Positions 43,414-51,455 are shown, numbered from the stretch's first letter. The stretch is DNA of 64,000 nt from CAKSNH01 sp964422725 (GCA_964422725.1 CAYRCC010000001.1:53172-117171); one strand, 5' to 3'. Translations and numbers: made by a program. The notes: generated from the letters alone by a model not told the origin.

Positions 43414-43755
43414 ATGCATATTAAAAAGTTACATACCAAGCTCGTCGAAGATTCAGGTGAGTACAGACAGGATAAAAGTATTTTAGAATATTACATAGTT
43501 GAGCGGAGAATAGGGGAGCAGTACTGCGAATTAAAGAGTTACGGCATACAAATCAAGAAAATATCTGTATTTCCGGGCGGACGGCAAAGTGAGGAAAGCA
43601 AGCTGATAGGCGATATATTCTTTGATGAAACGGATACGGAGAATTTTGTGTGCAAGCTGGTTGAGAACAGGGTTAGTCCGGCTGAGTTTAAAAGCGTGCT
43701 TGATGAGTTTGTCACGCAGACAATTGCAATGCGCAAGAGAGAAGTAATTGCATAA
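43414..43755 (+). CDS. Small conserved clostridial protein, possibly DUF6514
   Basis: A 113-residue soluble protein, start ATG 43414 after GGAGGTC. It shows SILEYYIVERRIGEQYCELKS followed by YGIQIKK and IGDIFFDETDTENFVCKL near the C-terminus. The pattern resembles small DUF6514-type proteins of Clostridia, recalled without a search. No catalytic motif or membrane segment is seen. It stands alone between two terminators. Function unknown. Confidence 0.6.
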   Translation: MHIKKLHTKLVEDSGEYRQDKSILEYYIVERRIGEQYCELKSYGIQIKKISVFPGGRQSEESKLIGDIFFDETDTENFVCKLVENRVSPAEFKSVLDEFVTQTIAMRKREVIA

Positions 43756-43770
43756 ACAGCTTAAAAAATT

Positions 43771-43796
43771 GGGGTGTCGGCAAAAGCTGACACCCC
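43771..43796 (-). terminator. Terminator of the aconitase gene (possibly bidirectional)
   Basis: GGGGTGTC (43771-43778) pairs with GACACCCC (43789-43796). On the minus strand it is followed by AATTTTTT, right after the aconitase stop; on the plus strand the T run is weak. Confidence 0.8.
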
Positions 43797-43806
43797 GAAA
43801 AATATT

Positions 43807-45738
43807 TTAACCGTTAATTTTTGTGTAATTGAGCAAACCGCCGGCGTAAAGCATAGCTTTCTGTCTGTCGGACAGCGATACGCGTGCTTCAAACGTAAAG
43901 CTCTTTGTAGTGTCAGTGACTTTTATGATGTCACCGGCACGCAGTTGCTTTTCGACATTTTCGATAACAAGGTTATCCATTTGCTCGATTTTGTCGTAGT
44001 CGCTTTCGTTTACGAAAGTCATAGGTATAATACCGGCATTTACAAGATTAGCCATATGGATTCTTGCAAACGATTTTGTAATAACCGCTTTAACACCCAG
44101 ATAAAGCGGTGCCAGTGCGGCGTGTTCTCTTGAAGAACCCTGACCGTAGTTTGAACCGCCTATTATTATGCTCTTACCCATACTTAAAGCTCTTTCAGGG
44201 AACTGCTCATCGCATACCGCAAAGCAGAACTTTGAAATAGCCGGAATATTTGAGCGCAGCGGCAAAATCTTTGCGCCGGCAGGCATAATGTGGTCGGTTG
44301 TAATATTGTCGCCGACTTTAAGACTGCAAGCGGCATCAATGTTTTCGGACATAGGCTCTGATACAGGGAACGGCTTAATGTTAGGACCGCGGAGTACCTC
44401 AACCTTGTCCATATCAGTTTCGGCAGCAGGTTCTACAATCATATTGTCGTTTATGTTGAATTTTTCCGGCATTACATATTCCGGCATATCACCGAGTGTC
44501 CTTGGGTCTGTCAGCACACCGGCAAGAGCGGATGCTGCCGCAAGCTCAGGCGATACAAGGTAAATTTGACCGTCCTTTGTACCTGATCTGCCTTCAAAGT
44601 TTCTGTTAAAGGTTCTGAGTGAAATACCCTTTGAATTAGGTGACTGTCCCATACCGATACACGGACCGCACGCACTTTCGAGTATTCTTGCACCGGCGGC
44701 AATCATATCAGCCAACGCGCCGTTTTCCGCAAGCATATTAAGTACCTGCTTTGACCCCGGAGCGATTGAAAGAGATACATCAGGGTGTACGGTTTTGCCT
44801 TTGAGAATATGCGCTACTTTGAGCATATCCTGGAGCGACGAGTTTGTGCAAGAACCGATACAAACCTGGTCAATTTTCATACCTTCCAATTCTTTTACCG
44901 ACTTTATATTGTCCGGTGAGTGCGGACAAGCAAGGAGAGGTTCAAGCTCACTTAAATTAATTTCTATTGTTTCGTCGTATACCGCATCGGAATCTGCCGA
45001 AAGCTCAACATAAACATCTTCACGTCCCTGTGCCTTGAGGAATTGTCTGGTTGTTTCGTCAGACGGGAAAATCGACGTTGTAGCGCCGAGCTCCGCACCC
45101 ATATTGGTTATAGTTGCTCTTTCCGGAACGGAAAGCGTTTTAACGCCCTCGCCGGTGTATTCGATTATTTTACCTACACCGCCCTTTACGGACATAATCT
45201 GCAACACTTTAAGAATAACATCTTTAGCGGATACCCAAGGATTAAGCTTTCCTGAGAGCTTAACGTTGACAATTTTAGGACATGTGATGTAGTAAGTTCC
45301 GCCGCCCATAGCGACAGCAACGTCCATACCGCCCGCACCGATTGCGATCATACCGATACCGCCGCCTGTCGGGGTGTGGCTGTCCGAGCCGATAAGAGTT
45401 TTGCCCGGTGCGCCGAATCTTTCGAGATGTACCTGATGACAGATACCGTTGCCCGGACGAGAGAAATATATACCGTGTTTTTTGCATACACTGCCGATGA
45501 AACGGTGGTCATCGGCGTTTTCAAATCCGCTTTGCAGTGTGTTGTGGTCAATGTAAGCAACGGAGCGTTCCGTCTTTACTCTCGGCACACCCATAGCCTC
45601 AAATTCCAAATATGCCATAGTACCTGTTGCGTCCTGAGTAAGAGTCTGGTCGATTTTGATACCGATTTCGCTGCCCTTAACCATTTCACCGTCAACAAGG
45701 TGAGCTTTTAAAATCTTTTCTGCAAGAGTCAATCCCAT
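43807..45738 (-). CDS. acn: Aconitate hydratase
   Basis: 4Fe-4S enzyme that interconverts citrate and isocitrate. The 643 residues carry GSDSHTPTGGGIGMIAIGAG near 105-124, the cluster cysteines in IGSCTNSS (near 294) and ACGPCIGMGQ (near 357), and the swivel-domain motif GGSNYGQGSSREHAAL near 540. The length fits the shorter, single-chain aconitase type of anaerobes rather than the roughly 900-residue AcnA. ATG 45738 follows TGGAGG; the upstream ATG at 45765 has none. It is monocistronic with its own promoter and terminator; no other citrate-cycle gene is in view. Confidence 0.93.
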   Translation of the reverse strand: MGLTLAEKILKAHLVDGEMVKGSEIGIKIDQTLTQDATGTMAYLEFEAMGVPRVKTERSVAYIDHNTLQSGFENADDHRFIGSVCKKHGIYFSRPGNGICHQVHLERFGAPGKTLIGSDSHTPTGGGIGMIAIGAGGMDVAVAMGGGTYYITCPKIVNVKLSGKLNPWVSAKDVILKVLQIMSVKGGVGKIIEYTGEGVKTLSVPERATITNMGAELGATTSIFPSDETTRQFLKAQGREDVYVELSADSDAVYDETIEINLSELEPLLACPHSPDNIKSVKELEGMKIDQVCIGSCTNSSLQDMLKVAHILKGKTVHPDVSLSIAPGSKQVLNMLAENGALADMIAAGARILESACGPCIGMGQSPNSKGISLRTFNRNFEGRSGTKDGQIYLVSPELAAASALAGVLTDPRTLGDMPEYVMPEKFNINDNMIVEPAAETDMDKVEVLRGPNIKPFPVSEPMSENIDAACSLKVGDNITTDHIMPAGAKILPLRSNIPAISKFCFAVCDEQFPERALSMGKSIIIGGSNYGQGSSREHAALAPLYLGVKAVITKSFARIHMANLVNAGIIPMTFVNESDYDKIEQMDNLVIENVEKQLRAGDIIKVTDTTKSFTFEARVSLSDRQKAMLYAGGLLNYTKING

Positions 45739-45753
45739 AATTTTACCTCCAAA

Positions 45754-45792
45754 TAATTCATTCATATAATATTTTATCTAATTCATTCATAT
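45754..45792. promoter_or_regulatory. Pair of 14-bp direct repeats at the aconitase promoter
   Basis: TAATTCATTCATAT occurs at 45754-45767 and 45779-45792, exactly 25 bases apart. One copy overlaps the transcription start and the other fills the spacer between the -35 and -10 boxes. This placement fits a repressor binding site; the regulator is unknown. Confidence 0.5.
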
Positions 45793-45799
45793 TTGTCAA
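45771..45799 (-). promoter_or_regulatory. Aconitase promoter
   Basis: Minus strand TTGACA (45799-45794), 17 bases, TAAAAT (45776-45771), about 33 bases before the start codon. Confidence 0.65.
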
Positions 45800-45917
45800 T
45801 AACAAAAAAGCAAGAAACCACTCCTATTATGTATAAAACGCGTAACACTTTTCGATACAAATACATATACTATTTCATAGCAATAAGTAATGTTTGCAAG
45901 TGAGGTGTTTGTAAGCT

Positions 45918-46211
45918 ATGAAGGCTATTTTTATCATAGTGCTGTCTATGTTTGCGGTGTACGGCGTATTTGCCGCGGTATTAAGGGCGGTGGGGTGCTG
46001 TAGGGAAGGGGGCGAGAAATGTCTTATTGTAAAGATCAAAAGCTCATCTGATGATGTTGAGGTGCAGATACGTACACTTTTGAAAAAATATCCCGACTGT
46101 GAGATAGTTATAGTCGATGACGGTTTAAAAGACGAAGCGAGAAACGTTGCCGAAAAGCTGTGCGATGATTATGAAAATATCAGACTTATAAAAACAGTGC
46201 GTGAAATATGA
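45918..46211 (+). CDS. Small membrane-anchored protein of unknown function
   Basis: A 97-residue protein with one N-terminal membrane helix (about 2-25, AIFIIVLSMFAVYGVFAAVL). The soluble part (KCLIVKIKSSSDDVEVQIRT ... CEIVIVDDGLKDEARNVAE) looks like the first strand-helix-strand of a glycosyltransferase 2 fold (IVIVDDG), but it is far too short to be an enzyme. ATG follows AAGTGAGGTG. It precedes two tiny ORFs, including spoVM. No function is claimed. Confidence 0.55.
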   Translation: MKAIFIIVLSMFAVYGVFAAVLRAVGCCREGGEKCLIVKIKSSSDDVEVQIRTLLKKYPDCEIVIVDDGLKDEARNVAEKLCDDYENIRLIKTVREI

Positions 46212-46284
46212 ACAGTTTTTCAAAGATGTGCATATAATGTATTATGCCGAAAAGACAATATACGTTGTAAGAGGTGAGTACATA

Positions 46285-46434
46285 ATGGTGAGAGGGTTTA
46301 AAGCGTTCGGACTGGCGGCGTTTGCGTTTTGCATAGGGGTAATTTCGGGGCTTGTACTGCCGATATATTGTGTGGCGGTTATAGAAGCGGTTCTGATTAT
46401 ATTGATTGGATATTTTTGCCTATTTTGTAATTAA
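46285..46434 (+). CDS. 49-residue hydrophobic protein upstream of spoVM
   Basis: Start ATG 46285 after AAGAGGTGAG. The product is almost all hydrophobic, with two predicted membrane helices (about 6-28 and 28-46, ending LIGYFCLFCN). The longer frame from GTG 46201 adds a charged segment without a good site and overlaps the previous gene. It lies 23 bases before spoVM, so both may be sporulation genes (inference). No family recognised. Confidence 0.5.
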   Translation: MVRGFKAFGLAAFAFCIGVISGLVLPIYCVAVIEAVLIILIGYFCLFCN

Positions 46435-46457
46435 TCATAGTGTAAGGAGATGTTTTT

Positions 46458-46529
46458 ATGAAAGTTGTGGTTATGAAGATGCCGAAATGCTTGGCTGGGA
46501 TTGTGCGCGCGGTACTTAAAATGAAATAG
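46458..46529 (+). CDS. spoVM: Stage V sporulation protein SpoVM (23 aa)
   Basis: ATG 46458, 8 bases after AAGGAG, encodes 23 residues beginning MKVVVMKMPKCLAGIVRAVL. By memory of the B. subtilis peptide (26 residues), 12 positions are identical, including Pro9, Lys10, Gly14 and the IVRA block. SpoVM is an amphipathic helix that senses the convex forespore membrane, anchors SpoIVA for coat assembly and inhibits FtsH. Cys11 replaces the usual Phe. It is too short for most gene finders. A terminator follows, so it ends its transcript. Confidence 0.85.
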   Translation: MKVVVMKMPKCLAGIVRAVLKMK

Positions 46530-46539
46530 CGGCTCGGAT

Positions 46540-46580
46540 AGGCTGTCGGCTGAAAATGTCGACAGCCTTAGTTATTTTTT
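46540..46580 (+). terminator. Terminator after spoVM
   Basis: AGGCTGTCG (46540-46548) pairs with CGACAGCCT (46560-46568), followed by TAGTTATTTTTT. Confidence 0.8.
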
Positions 46581-46589
46581 GCGTATGTG

Positions 46590-46618
46590 TTGCATTTAAT
46601 TACGGTGTGTGTTATAAT
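46590..46618 (+). promoter_or_regulatory. Promoter of the nfeD-SPFH gene pair
   Basis: TTGCAT (46590-46595), 17 bases, TATAAT (46613-46618), about 70 bases before the NfeD-family start. Confidence 0.6.
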
Positions 46619-46687
46619 TATGATATTAAAGCATGGCTTTTCAGACACTTTTGTCAGTGTAAAATGATGATTCGGAGGTGAGATGAA

Positions 46688-47116
46688 GTGCAGTTTGCTG
46701 CATTGTGGCTTGTTGCGGTGATTGTATTTGTGATTTTGGAGGCGGTGTCATATCAGATTATAAGTATATGGTTTGCTCTCGGCGCGGTGGGTGCGATGGT
46801 TTGCGCTGTTTTCGGAGCCGGATTTACGGTGCAGGCAATTGTGTTTTTGGCGATATCGGTTATATGCGTATGCTTTACGCGTCCGGTATTTAAAAAAATG
46901 CTCGGCAACAAAATTGTTAAAACCAACGTTGATGCTATGATAGGCGCAGAGGCATTGGTGACGGAGGATATAGACAATATATCCGCTACCGGACAGGCAA
47001 AAGTTGACGGTAAATTATGGACGGCGCGGAGTGCCGACGGTAACGCGATAAAATCCGGAAATACTGTAACGGTAGAACGTATTGAAGGTGTAAAGCTGAT
47101 AGTAAAGAGCAAATAG
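46688..47116 (+). CDS. NfeD family membrane protein
   Basis: A 142-residue protein: two to three N-terminal membrane helices (about 2-68) followed by an OB-fold domain (VDAMIGAEALVTEDIDN ... TARSADGNAIKSGNTVTVE, about 80-140). NfeD proteins pair with SPFH proteins to organise membrane microdomains, and the next gene encodes one. It starts at GTG 46688 after GGAGGTGA. Confidence 0.87.
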   Translation: MQFAALWLVAVIVFVILEAVSYQIISIWFALGAVGAMVCAVFGAGFTVQAIVFLAISVICVCFTRPVFKKMLGNKIVKTNVDAMIGAEALVTEDIDNISATGQAKVDGKLWTARSADGNAIKSGNTVTVERIEGVKLIVKSK

Positions 47117-47140
47117 CAAAGTTTGAGGAGGATTTATAAA

Positions 47141-48037
47141 GTGGGATTTCTGTTTCTTATATTAATATTGTTTATAATAATAGTTTTGGTGGCAAATATT
47201 AAGATTGTACCGCAGGCAAATGCGTATGTAATAGAGCGTTTCGGTGCATATCTTACGACATGGAATGTAGGACTGCACGTTAAAGTGCCGTTTATTGATA
47301 AGGTTGCAAAAAAGATTAACCTTAAAGAGCACGTTGCTGATTTTCCGCCGCAGCCGGTTATCACAAAGGACAACGTAACTATGCAGATTGACACAGTTAT
47401 TTATTACCAAATTACCGACCCTAAACTTTTTGCGTACGGTGTCGAACGTCCTATGATGGCGATTGAAAACCTTACCGCAACGACACTGCGTAACATAATA
47501 GGTGACCTTGAGCTTGACCAAACACTTACATCCCGCGACACCATAAATACGGAAATGCGTTCTATTCTTGATGAGGCTACCGACCCGTGGGGAATAAAGA
47601 TTAATCGTGTTGAGCTTAAAAACATTATTCCGCCTCGTGAAATTCAAGATGCAATGGAAAAGCAAATGAAAGCTGAGCGTGAACGCCGCGAGCTTATTCT
47701 TCGTGCGGAGGGTGAGAAAAAGTCGGCGATTCTTGTGGCAGAGGGCGAAAAAGAGTCGGCTATATTGCGTGCCGAGGCTAAAAGAGAGGCGGCAATAAAA
47801 GAGGCGGAAGGTGAGGCACGTGCCATTTTGGAGGTGCAGACGGCAATTGCCGAGGGTTTGAAAAAGATTAATGAGGCAAATCCGTCAGAGTCGGTTATTG
47901 CTATTAAAGCACTGGAAAGCCTTGAAAAAATGGCTGACGGCAAAGCAACCAAAATTATTATCCCGTCGCAGTTACAGGGAATTGCGGGTCTTGCAACGTC
48001 GGTTAAAGAATTGATGGGAAACGAAAACAAGAATTAA
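47141..48037 (+). CDS. SPFH/Band 7 (stomatin/QmcA-like) protein
   Basis: A 298-residue membrane-anchored scaffold: one N-terminal helix (about 2-20, FLFLILILFIIIVLVANI) and the SPFH domain starting VPQANAYVIERFGAY. A long charged coiled coil (about 170-245, ERRELILRAEGEKKSAIL, AEGEKESAIL) precedes a hydrophobic tail. GTG 47141 lies 8 bases after TTGAGGAGG; the longer frame from TTG 47123 begins inside that site. Forms an operon with the NfeD-family gene; the pair probably forms a membrane microdomain complex. Confidence 0.9.
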   Translation: MGFLFLILILFIIIVLVANIKIVPQANAYVIERFGAYLTTWNVGLHVKVPFIDKVAKKINLKEHVADFPPQPVITKDNVTMQIDTVIYYQITDPKLFAYGVERPMMAIENLTATTLRNIIGDLELDQTLTSRDTINTEMRSILDEATDPWGIKINRVELKNIIPPREIQDAMEKQMKAERERRELILRAEGEKKSAILVAEGEKESAILRAEAKREAAIKEAEGEARAILEVQTAIAEGLKKINEANPSESVIAIKALESLEKMADGKATKIIIPSQLQGIAGLATSVKELMGNENKN

Positions 48038-48051
48038 GCGGAAATTTATGA

Positions 48052-48080
48052 TTGACAAACAGTCTTTCGGGTGATATAAT
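48052..48080 (+). promoter_or_regulatory. Perfect consensus promoter before the LRR gene
   Basis: TTGACA (48052-48057), 17 bases, TATAAT (48075-48080). Transcription should begin near 48084-48087, about 190 bases before the LRR start codon. Confidence 0.85.
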
Positions 48081-48083
48081 TTT

Positions 48084-48248
48084 GATAAAGTATGTGGAGA
48101 GGGGTTGTCCGCCTTGGTTTGTAAATCTTACAACACATTGATAGGAATTAGCAAACTGAGGCACTTTGATTATACATATATTGTAAAAGTATTATCGGAC
48201 AATTATAAGGCGTATTATATCTAATTTGGGGTGTAATACGCTTTTTTT
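48084..48248 (+). ncRNA. Structured leader RNA with terminator, class unknown (candidate riboswitch or attenuator)
   Basis: A three-way fold can be drawn. P1: 48084-48094 with 48211-48221 (10 of 11 pair). P2: TTGTCCG 48105-48111 with CGGACAA 48196-48202. P3: 48112-48121 with 48152-48161 (GCCTTGGTTTG against CAAACTGAGGC, all pairing with two wobbles if 48111/48162 are included). P4: ACTTT 48163-48167 with AAAGT 48186-48190. A terminator stem GCGTATTA (48210-48217)/TAATACGC (48234-48241) plus seven T follows and shares its 5' arm with P1, so P1 and the terminator exclude each other. No known riboswitch consensus was recognised; a 6S-like RNA is a weaker alternative. Confidence 0.6.
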
Positions 48249-48272
48249 GTTGCCGAAAGGGAGGAAAATATT

Positions 48273-50651
48273 ATGAAAAAGAGATTGGCTGCGGTTTTGG
48301 CTTTGATTGTTGCATTGTCACAGCCGTGTGTGTTTGCGGAGCAGAAAACCGCAGTTGAAAGGGAAGAAGGGGTTGTTGCCGAAGTATATAATGATGAGTA
48401 TGTTCGCGCGGCAGAAGAAAGAGAAGAAAGACGAGAAAAAGCCGGACACGCTGACGAAATGCGCGATGCCGAAGTCGATTTGGCGGCAGAAGAAAATGCA
48501 GAGCTGTTTGCGGAATACGGTGATTTTGAATATAGCGTAAACAATGATAATACCGTTACGATAACCGACTATAGCGGTACAGATACAAATATTACAATTC
48601 CGTCTGAAATTGACGGCAAGCCGGTAACGAAAATCGGCGATTATGCATTTGAGTATTGTACTGATTTGAAAAGCATAGCTATACCGGACAGCGTAACGCA
48701 AATCGGTGATAGTGCGTTTTATGATTGCATTGATTTGACAAGCGTATCAATGCCGAACAGTGTAGTTCAAATCGGTGAATTGGCGTTTATGTGGTGTGTT
48801 GATTTAACAAGCATAACGATACCTGACAGCGTAACTCAAATTGGCAAAAATGCGTTTAGTTGTTGTAGTAGTTTGACGAGTGTAGTACTCCCCGACAGCG
48901 TAACGCAAATTGATGACGATGTGTTTTCTGAGTGTACTGATTTAACAAACATAACGATACCTGACAGTGTAACACAAATCGGGAACGGGGCGTTTAGTGG
49001 TTGTAGTAGCATAACAAGCGTAGAAATTCCCGACAGTGTAACCGAAATCGGCGATCTTGCGTTCGGACGTTGCAGTAAACTGACAAGCATAACAATCCCT
49101 GACAGTGTAGCGCAAATCGGGATTGGAGCGTTTTCCGGCTGTATCGGTTTGACGAAAATCAATGTAAATGAACAAAATGCAAATTATACGTCGGTAAACG
49201 GAGTATTGTTTAATAAAGTTAAAACGGAGCTGATACAATATCTGGTCAGCAACAAGCAGACGAGTTATGCCATACCTGACAGCGTAACGTATATTGGTTA
49301 TGGTGCGTTTGAGTATTGTACTGATTTGAAAAGCGTAGCCATACCTGACAGTGTAACGTACATCGATGATTGTGCGTTTTGTGATTGCACCGGATTGACA
49401 AGTATAGAGATACCTGACAGCGTAACTCAAATTGGCCAAAATGCGTTTGGTTGTTGTAGTAGTTTGACGAGTGTAGTACTCCCCGACAGCGTAACGCAAA
49501 TCGACGATATGGTGTTTGAAAATTGCAGTAGTTTAACAAGCGTAATAATCCCGAACGGTGTAACCGAAATCGGTCATGGGGCGTTTAGTGGTTGTAGTAG
49601 TATAACAAGCGTAGAAATTCCCGACAGTGTAACCGAAATCGGCGATCTTGCGTTTGGTGGTTGTAGTAGCATAACAAGTGTAGAAATTCCCGACAGTGTA
49701 ACCGAAATCGGCGATCTTGCATTTAGTGGTTGTAGTAGCATAACAAGTGTAGAAATTCCCGACAGTGTAACTCAAATCGGGGACAGGGCGTTTAGGGGTT
49801 GTAGTAGCATAACAAGTGTAGAAATTCCCGACAGTGTAACCGAAATCGGGAACGGAGTGTTTTCCTATTGTATCAGTTTGAAAGAAATTAATGTAAATGA
49901 ACAAAATGCAAATTATACATCGGTAAACGGAGTATTGTTTAATAAAGTTAAAACGGAGCTGATACAATATCCGACAGGGAACAAACAGATGAGTTATATA
50001 ATCCCTGACAACGTAGAGAAAATCGGAGATTATGCGTTTTGTGATTGCACCGGATTGACAAGTATAGAGATACCTGACAGCGTAATGTATATCGGTGGAT
50101 GGGCATTTATGGGTTGTACAGGTTTGACAAATACAGAAATACCGAACAACGTAACGTATATTGGTTATGGCGCGTTTTGTAATTGCAGCAGCTTAGAAAG
50201 CGTAACAATTCCCGACGGCGTAACGGAAATTGGCGATGATGCGTTTTATAAATGTAACAATCTCACAATTTACGGTTATGCGGGAAGTTATGCCGAAAAA
50301 TACGCAAGCGAAAACGACATACCGTTTAAGGTAATCAAAAAGTCCGCGCTTAATTTTGATGATGTGACTTTAACCAAGCCGACGGCAAATTATGCCGACA
50401 AAAAAGTTGCGGTGGATATATCGGTCATCAACAGCAAAGTAAATTCGGAAAAGTTTACCGTTTTTGCGGTTGGCTATGATGCAGACGGGGCAATGGTCGG
50501 AATTACAAGCGTTGACGTTACGACGAATAGTTACAACGAAAGCATTAAATTTGACACAACCGAAAAGCCGGCATACGTGAAAGTGTTCGCGATTGACGCG
50601 GCAAACGGCGTGTCACCGCTGTGTGATGTACAGGAAACAAAATTGAATTAA
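48273..50651 (+). CDS. BspA-like leucine-rich repeat surface protein
   Basis: A 792-residue secreted protein. It has a signal peptide (MKKRLAAVLALIVALSQP, cleavage after about residue 23), a charged segment and then about 20 LRR_5 repeats of about 23 residues of the form C-x-SLTSIxIPDSVTxIG-x-x-AF (about 90-680). Two copies of a break segment, NVNEQNANYTSVNGVLFNKV, occur near 298 and 538. The C-terminal roughly 110 residues (ALNFDDVTLTKPTANYADKK) form a beta-rich domain without LPXTG or SLH anchor, so attachment is unexplained. BspA proteins act in adhesion. ATG follows AAAGGGAGG. Expression may be controlled by the terminator-bearing leader. Confidence 0.88.
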   Translation: MKKRLAAVLALIVALSQPCVFAEQKTAVEREEGVVAEVYNDEYVRAAEEREERREKAGHADEMRDAEVDLAAEENAELFAEYGDFEYSVNNDNTVTITDYSGTDTNITIPSEIDGKPVTKIGDYAFEYCTDLKSIAIPDSVTQIGDSAFYDCIDLTSVSMPNSVVQIGELAFMWCVDLTSITIPDSVTQIGKNAFSCCSSLTSVVLPDSVTQIDDDVFSECTDLTNITIPDSVTQIGNGAFSGCSSITSVEIPDSVTEIGDLAFGRCSKLTSITIPDSVAQIGIGAFSGCIGLTKINVNEQNANYTSVNGVLFNKVKTELIQYLVSNKQTSYAIPDSVTYIGYGAFEYCTDLKSVAIPDSVTYIDDCAFCDCTGLTSIEIPDSVTQIGQNAFGCCSSLTSVVLPDSVTQIDDMVFENCSSLTSVIIPNGVTEIGHGAFSGCSSITSVEIPDSVTEIGDLAFGGCSSITSVEIPDSVTEIGDLAFSGCSSITSVEIPDSVTQIGDRAFRGCSSITSVEIPDSVTEIGNGVFSYCISLKEINVNEQNANYTSVNGVLFNKVKTELIQYPTGNKQMSYIIPDNVEKIGDYAFCDCTGLTSIEIPDSVMYIGGWAFMGCTGLTNTEIPNNVTYIGYGAFCNCSSLESVTIPDGVTEIGDDAFYKCNNLTIYGYAGSYAEKYASENDIPFKVIKKSALNFDDVTLTKPTANYADKKVAVDISVINSKVNSEKFTVFAVGYDADGAMVGITSVDVTTNSYNESIKFDTTEKPAYVKVFAIDAANGVSPLCDVQETKLN
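49590..49865 (+). repeat. Four near-identical 69-bp tandem units in the LRR gene
   Basis: Units begin at 49590, 49659, 49728 and 49797, each starting GGTTGTAGTAG and encoding one 23-residue LRR. The shared GTAGAAATTCCCGACAGTGT core is identical in all four, which suggests recent amplification and possible length variation. Confidence 0.85.
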
Positions 50652-50660
50652 TGCAAAAGG

Positions 50661-50698
50661 AAAAACTCGGTATAGGGGAGAGCCTATACCGAGTTTTT
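50661..50698. terminator. Bidirectional terminator between the LRR gene and trmD
   Basis: AAAAACTCGGTATAGG (50661-50676) pairs perfectly with CCTATACCGAGTTTTT (50683-50698), 16 pairs with a 6-base loop. A/T runs on both sides serve the convergent LRR (+) and trmD (-) transcripts. Confidence 0.92.
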
Positions 50699-50699
50699 G

Positions 50700-51455
50700 T
50701 TACCGCGCACCGTTTTCGGTTGTGCGCTTTTTATAGTTTTCCAGAAAAGTGATGTCGTCCTTGCTGAGTTCGGCGCGGTCGAGCATATCGGGGCGTTTAT
50801 TGTAAGTATTTATCAGTGCCTGTTCGCGTTTCCATTTTTCGATGTTGGCGTGGTGTCCGGAAAGCAGAATGTCCGGCACTTTTCTGCCCATAAATTCGAG
50901 CGGACGCGTATATTGCGGATACTCCAAAAGACCGCTGAAATGCGATTCGTTTTCGTACGACTCTTCACTTGCCAGTACGCCCGGTATTAACCGTGCAACC
51001 GTATCAATAACGGTCATTGCGGGGATTTCGCCGCCGGTCATAACAAAATCGCCGATTGATATTTCCGCATCGACAATTTCGTCCAGTACCCGCTGATCGA
51101 TTCCTTCGTAGTGGCCGCACAGTAAAATGATGTGTTTATGCGCCGACAGCTCCTTTGCCGCGGTTTGGTTAAACACTTTTCCTTGCGGGGACATATAAAT
51201 TGTCAGCGGTTTATAATCCAAATCCTTGACAATTGACATATATGCATCATATACGGGCTGCGGTGCCATAAGCATACCGCCGCCGCCGCTGTAAGGATAA
51301 TCATCAACCTTGCGGTGTTTGTTCTTTGTGTAATCGCGTATATCAATAAAGTTCATCTCGATAAGATGATTATCGCGTGCTCTGCCGATTATGCTGTCGC
51401 CGAGTACCGCTTCAAACATTTGCGGAAACAGAGTGAGTACATCAAACCGAATCAT
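50700..51455 (-). CDS. trmD: tRNA (guanine-N1-)-methyltransferase TrmD
   Basis: Methylates G37 of tRNAs to keep the reading frame. The 251 residues have the SPOUT knot with PYSGGGGMLM (near 55), LLCGHYEGIDQRV (near 110) and SIGDFVMTGGEIPAM (near 132). The ATG overlaps the rimM stop by 4 bases (ATGA). Last gene of the ylxM-ffh-rpsP-khpA-rimM-trmD operon. Confidence 0.95.
   Translation of the reverse strand: MIRFDVLTLFPQMFEAVLGDSIIGRARDNHLIEMNFIDIRDYTKNKHRKVDDYPYSGGGGMLMAPQPVYDAYMSIVKDLDYKPLTIYMSPQGKVFNQTAAKELSAHKHIILLCGHYEGIDQRVLDEIVDAEISIGDFVMTGGEIPAMTVIDTVARLIPGVLASEESYENESHFSGLLEYPQYTRPLEFMGRKVPDILLSGHHANIEKWKREQALINTYNKRPDMLDRAELSKDDITFLENYKKRTTENGAR

Noticed and set aside
45918..46211. 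Glycosyltransferase 2 family enzyme
   Set aside because: IVIVDDG resembles the first GT2 motif, but 97 residues with one membrane helix cannot hold the catalytic domain.
48084..48248. 6S RNA call for the leader before the LRR gene
   Set aside because: The long closing stem and small 3' hairpin are 6S-like, but the 5' side of the central bubble would be almost absent and the RNA is followed by a coding gene with a shared terminator arm. Kept as unclassified.
49590..49865. CRISPR array
   Set aside because: The regular repeats are in-frame LRR codons with coding spacers and no cas genes.
49533..49967. Repetitive antisense frames within the LRR gene
   Set aside because: They mirror the 69-bp repeats of the sense gene and have no start signals.
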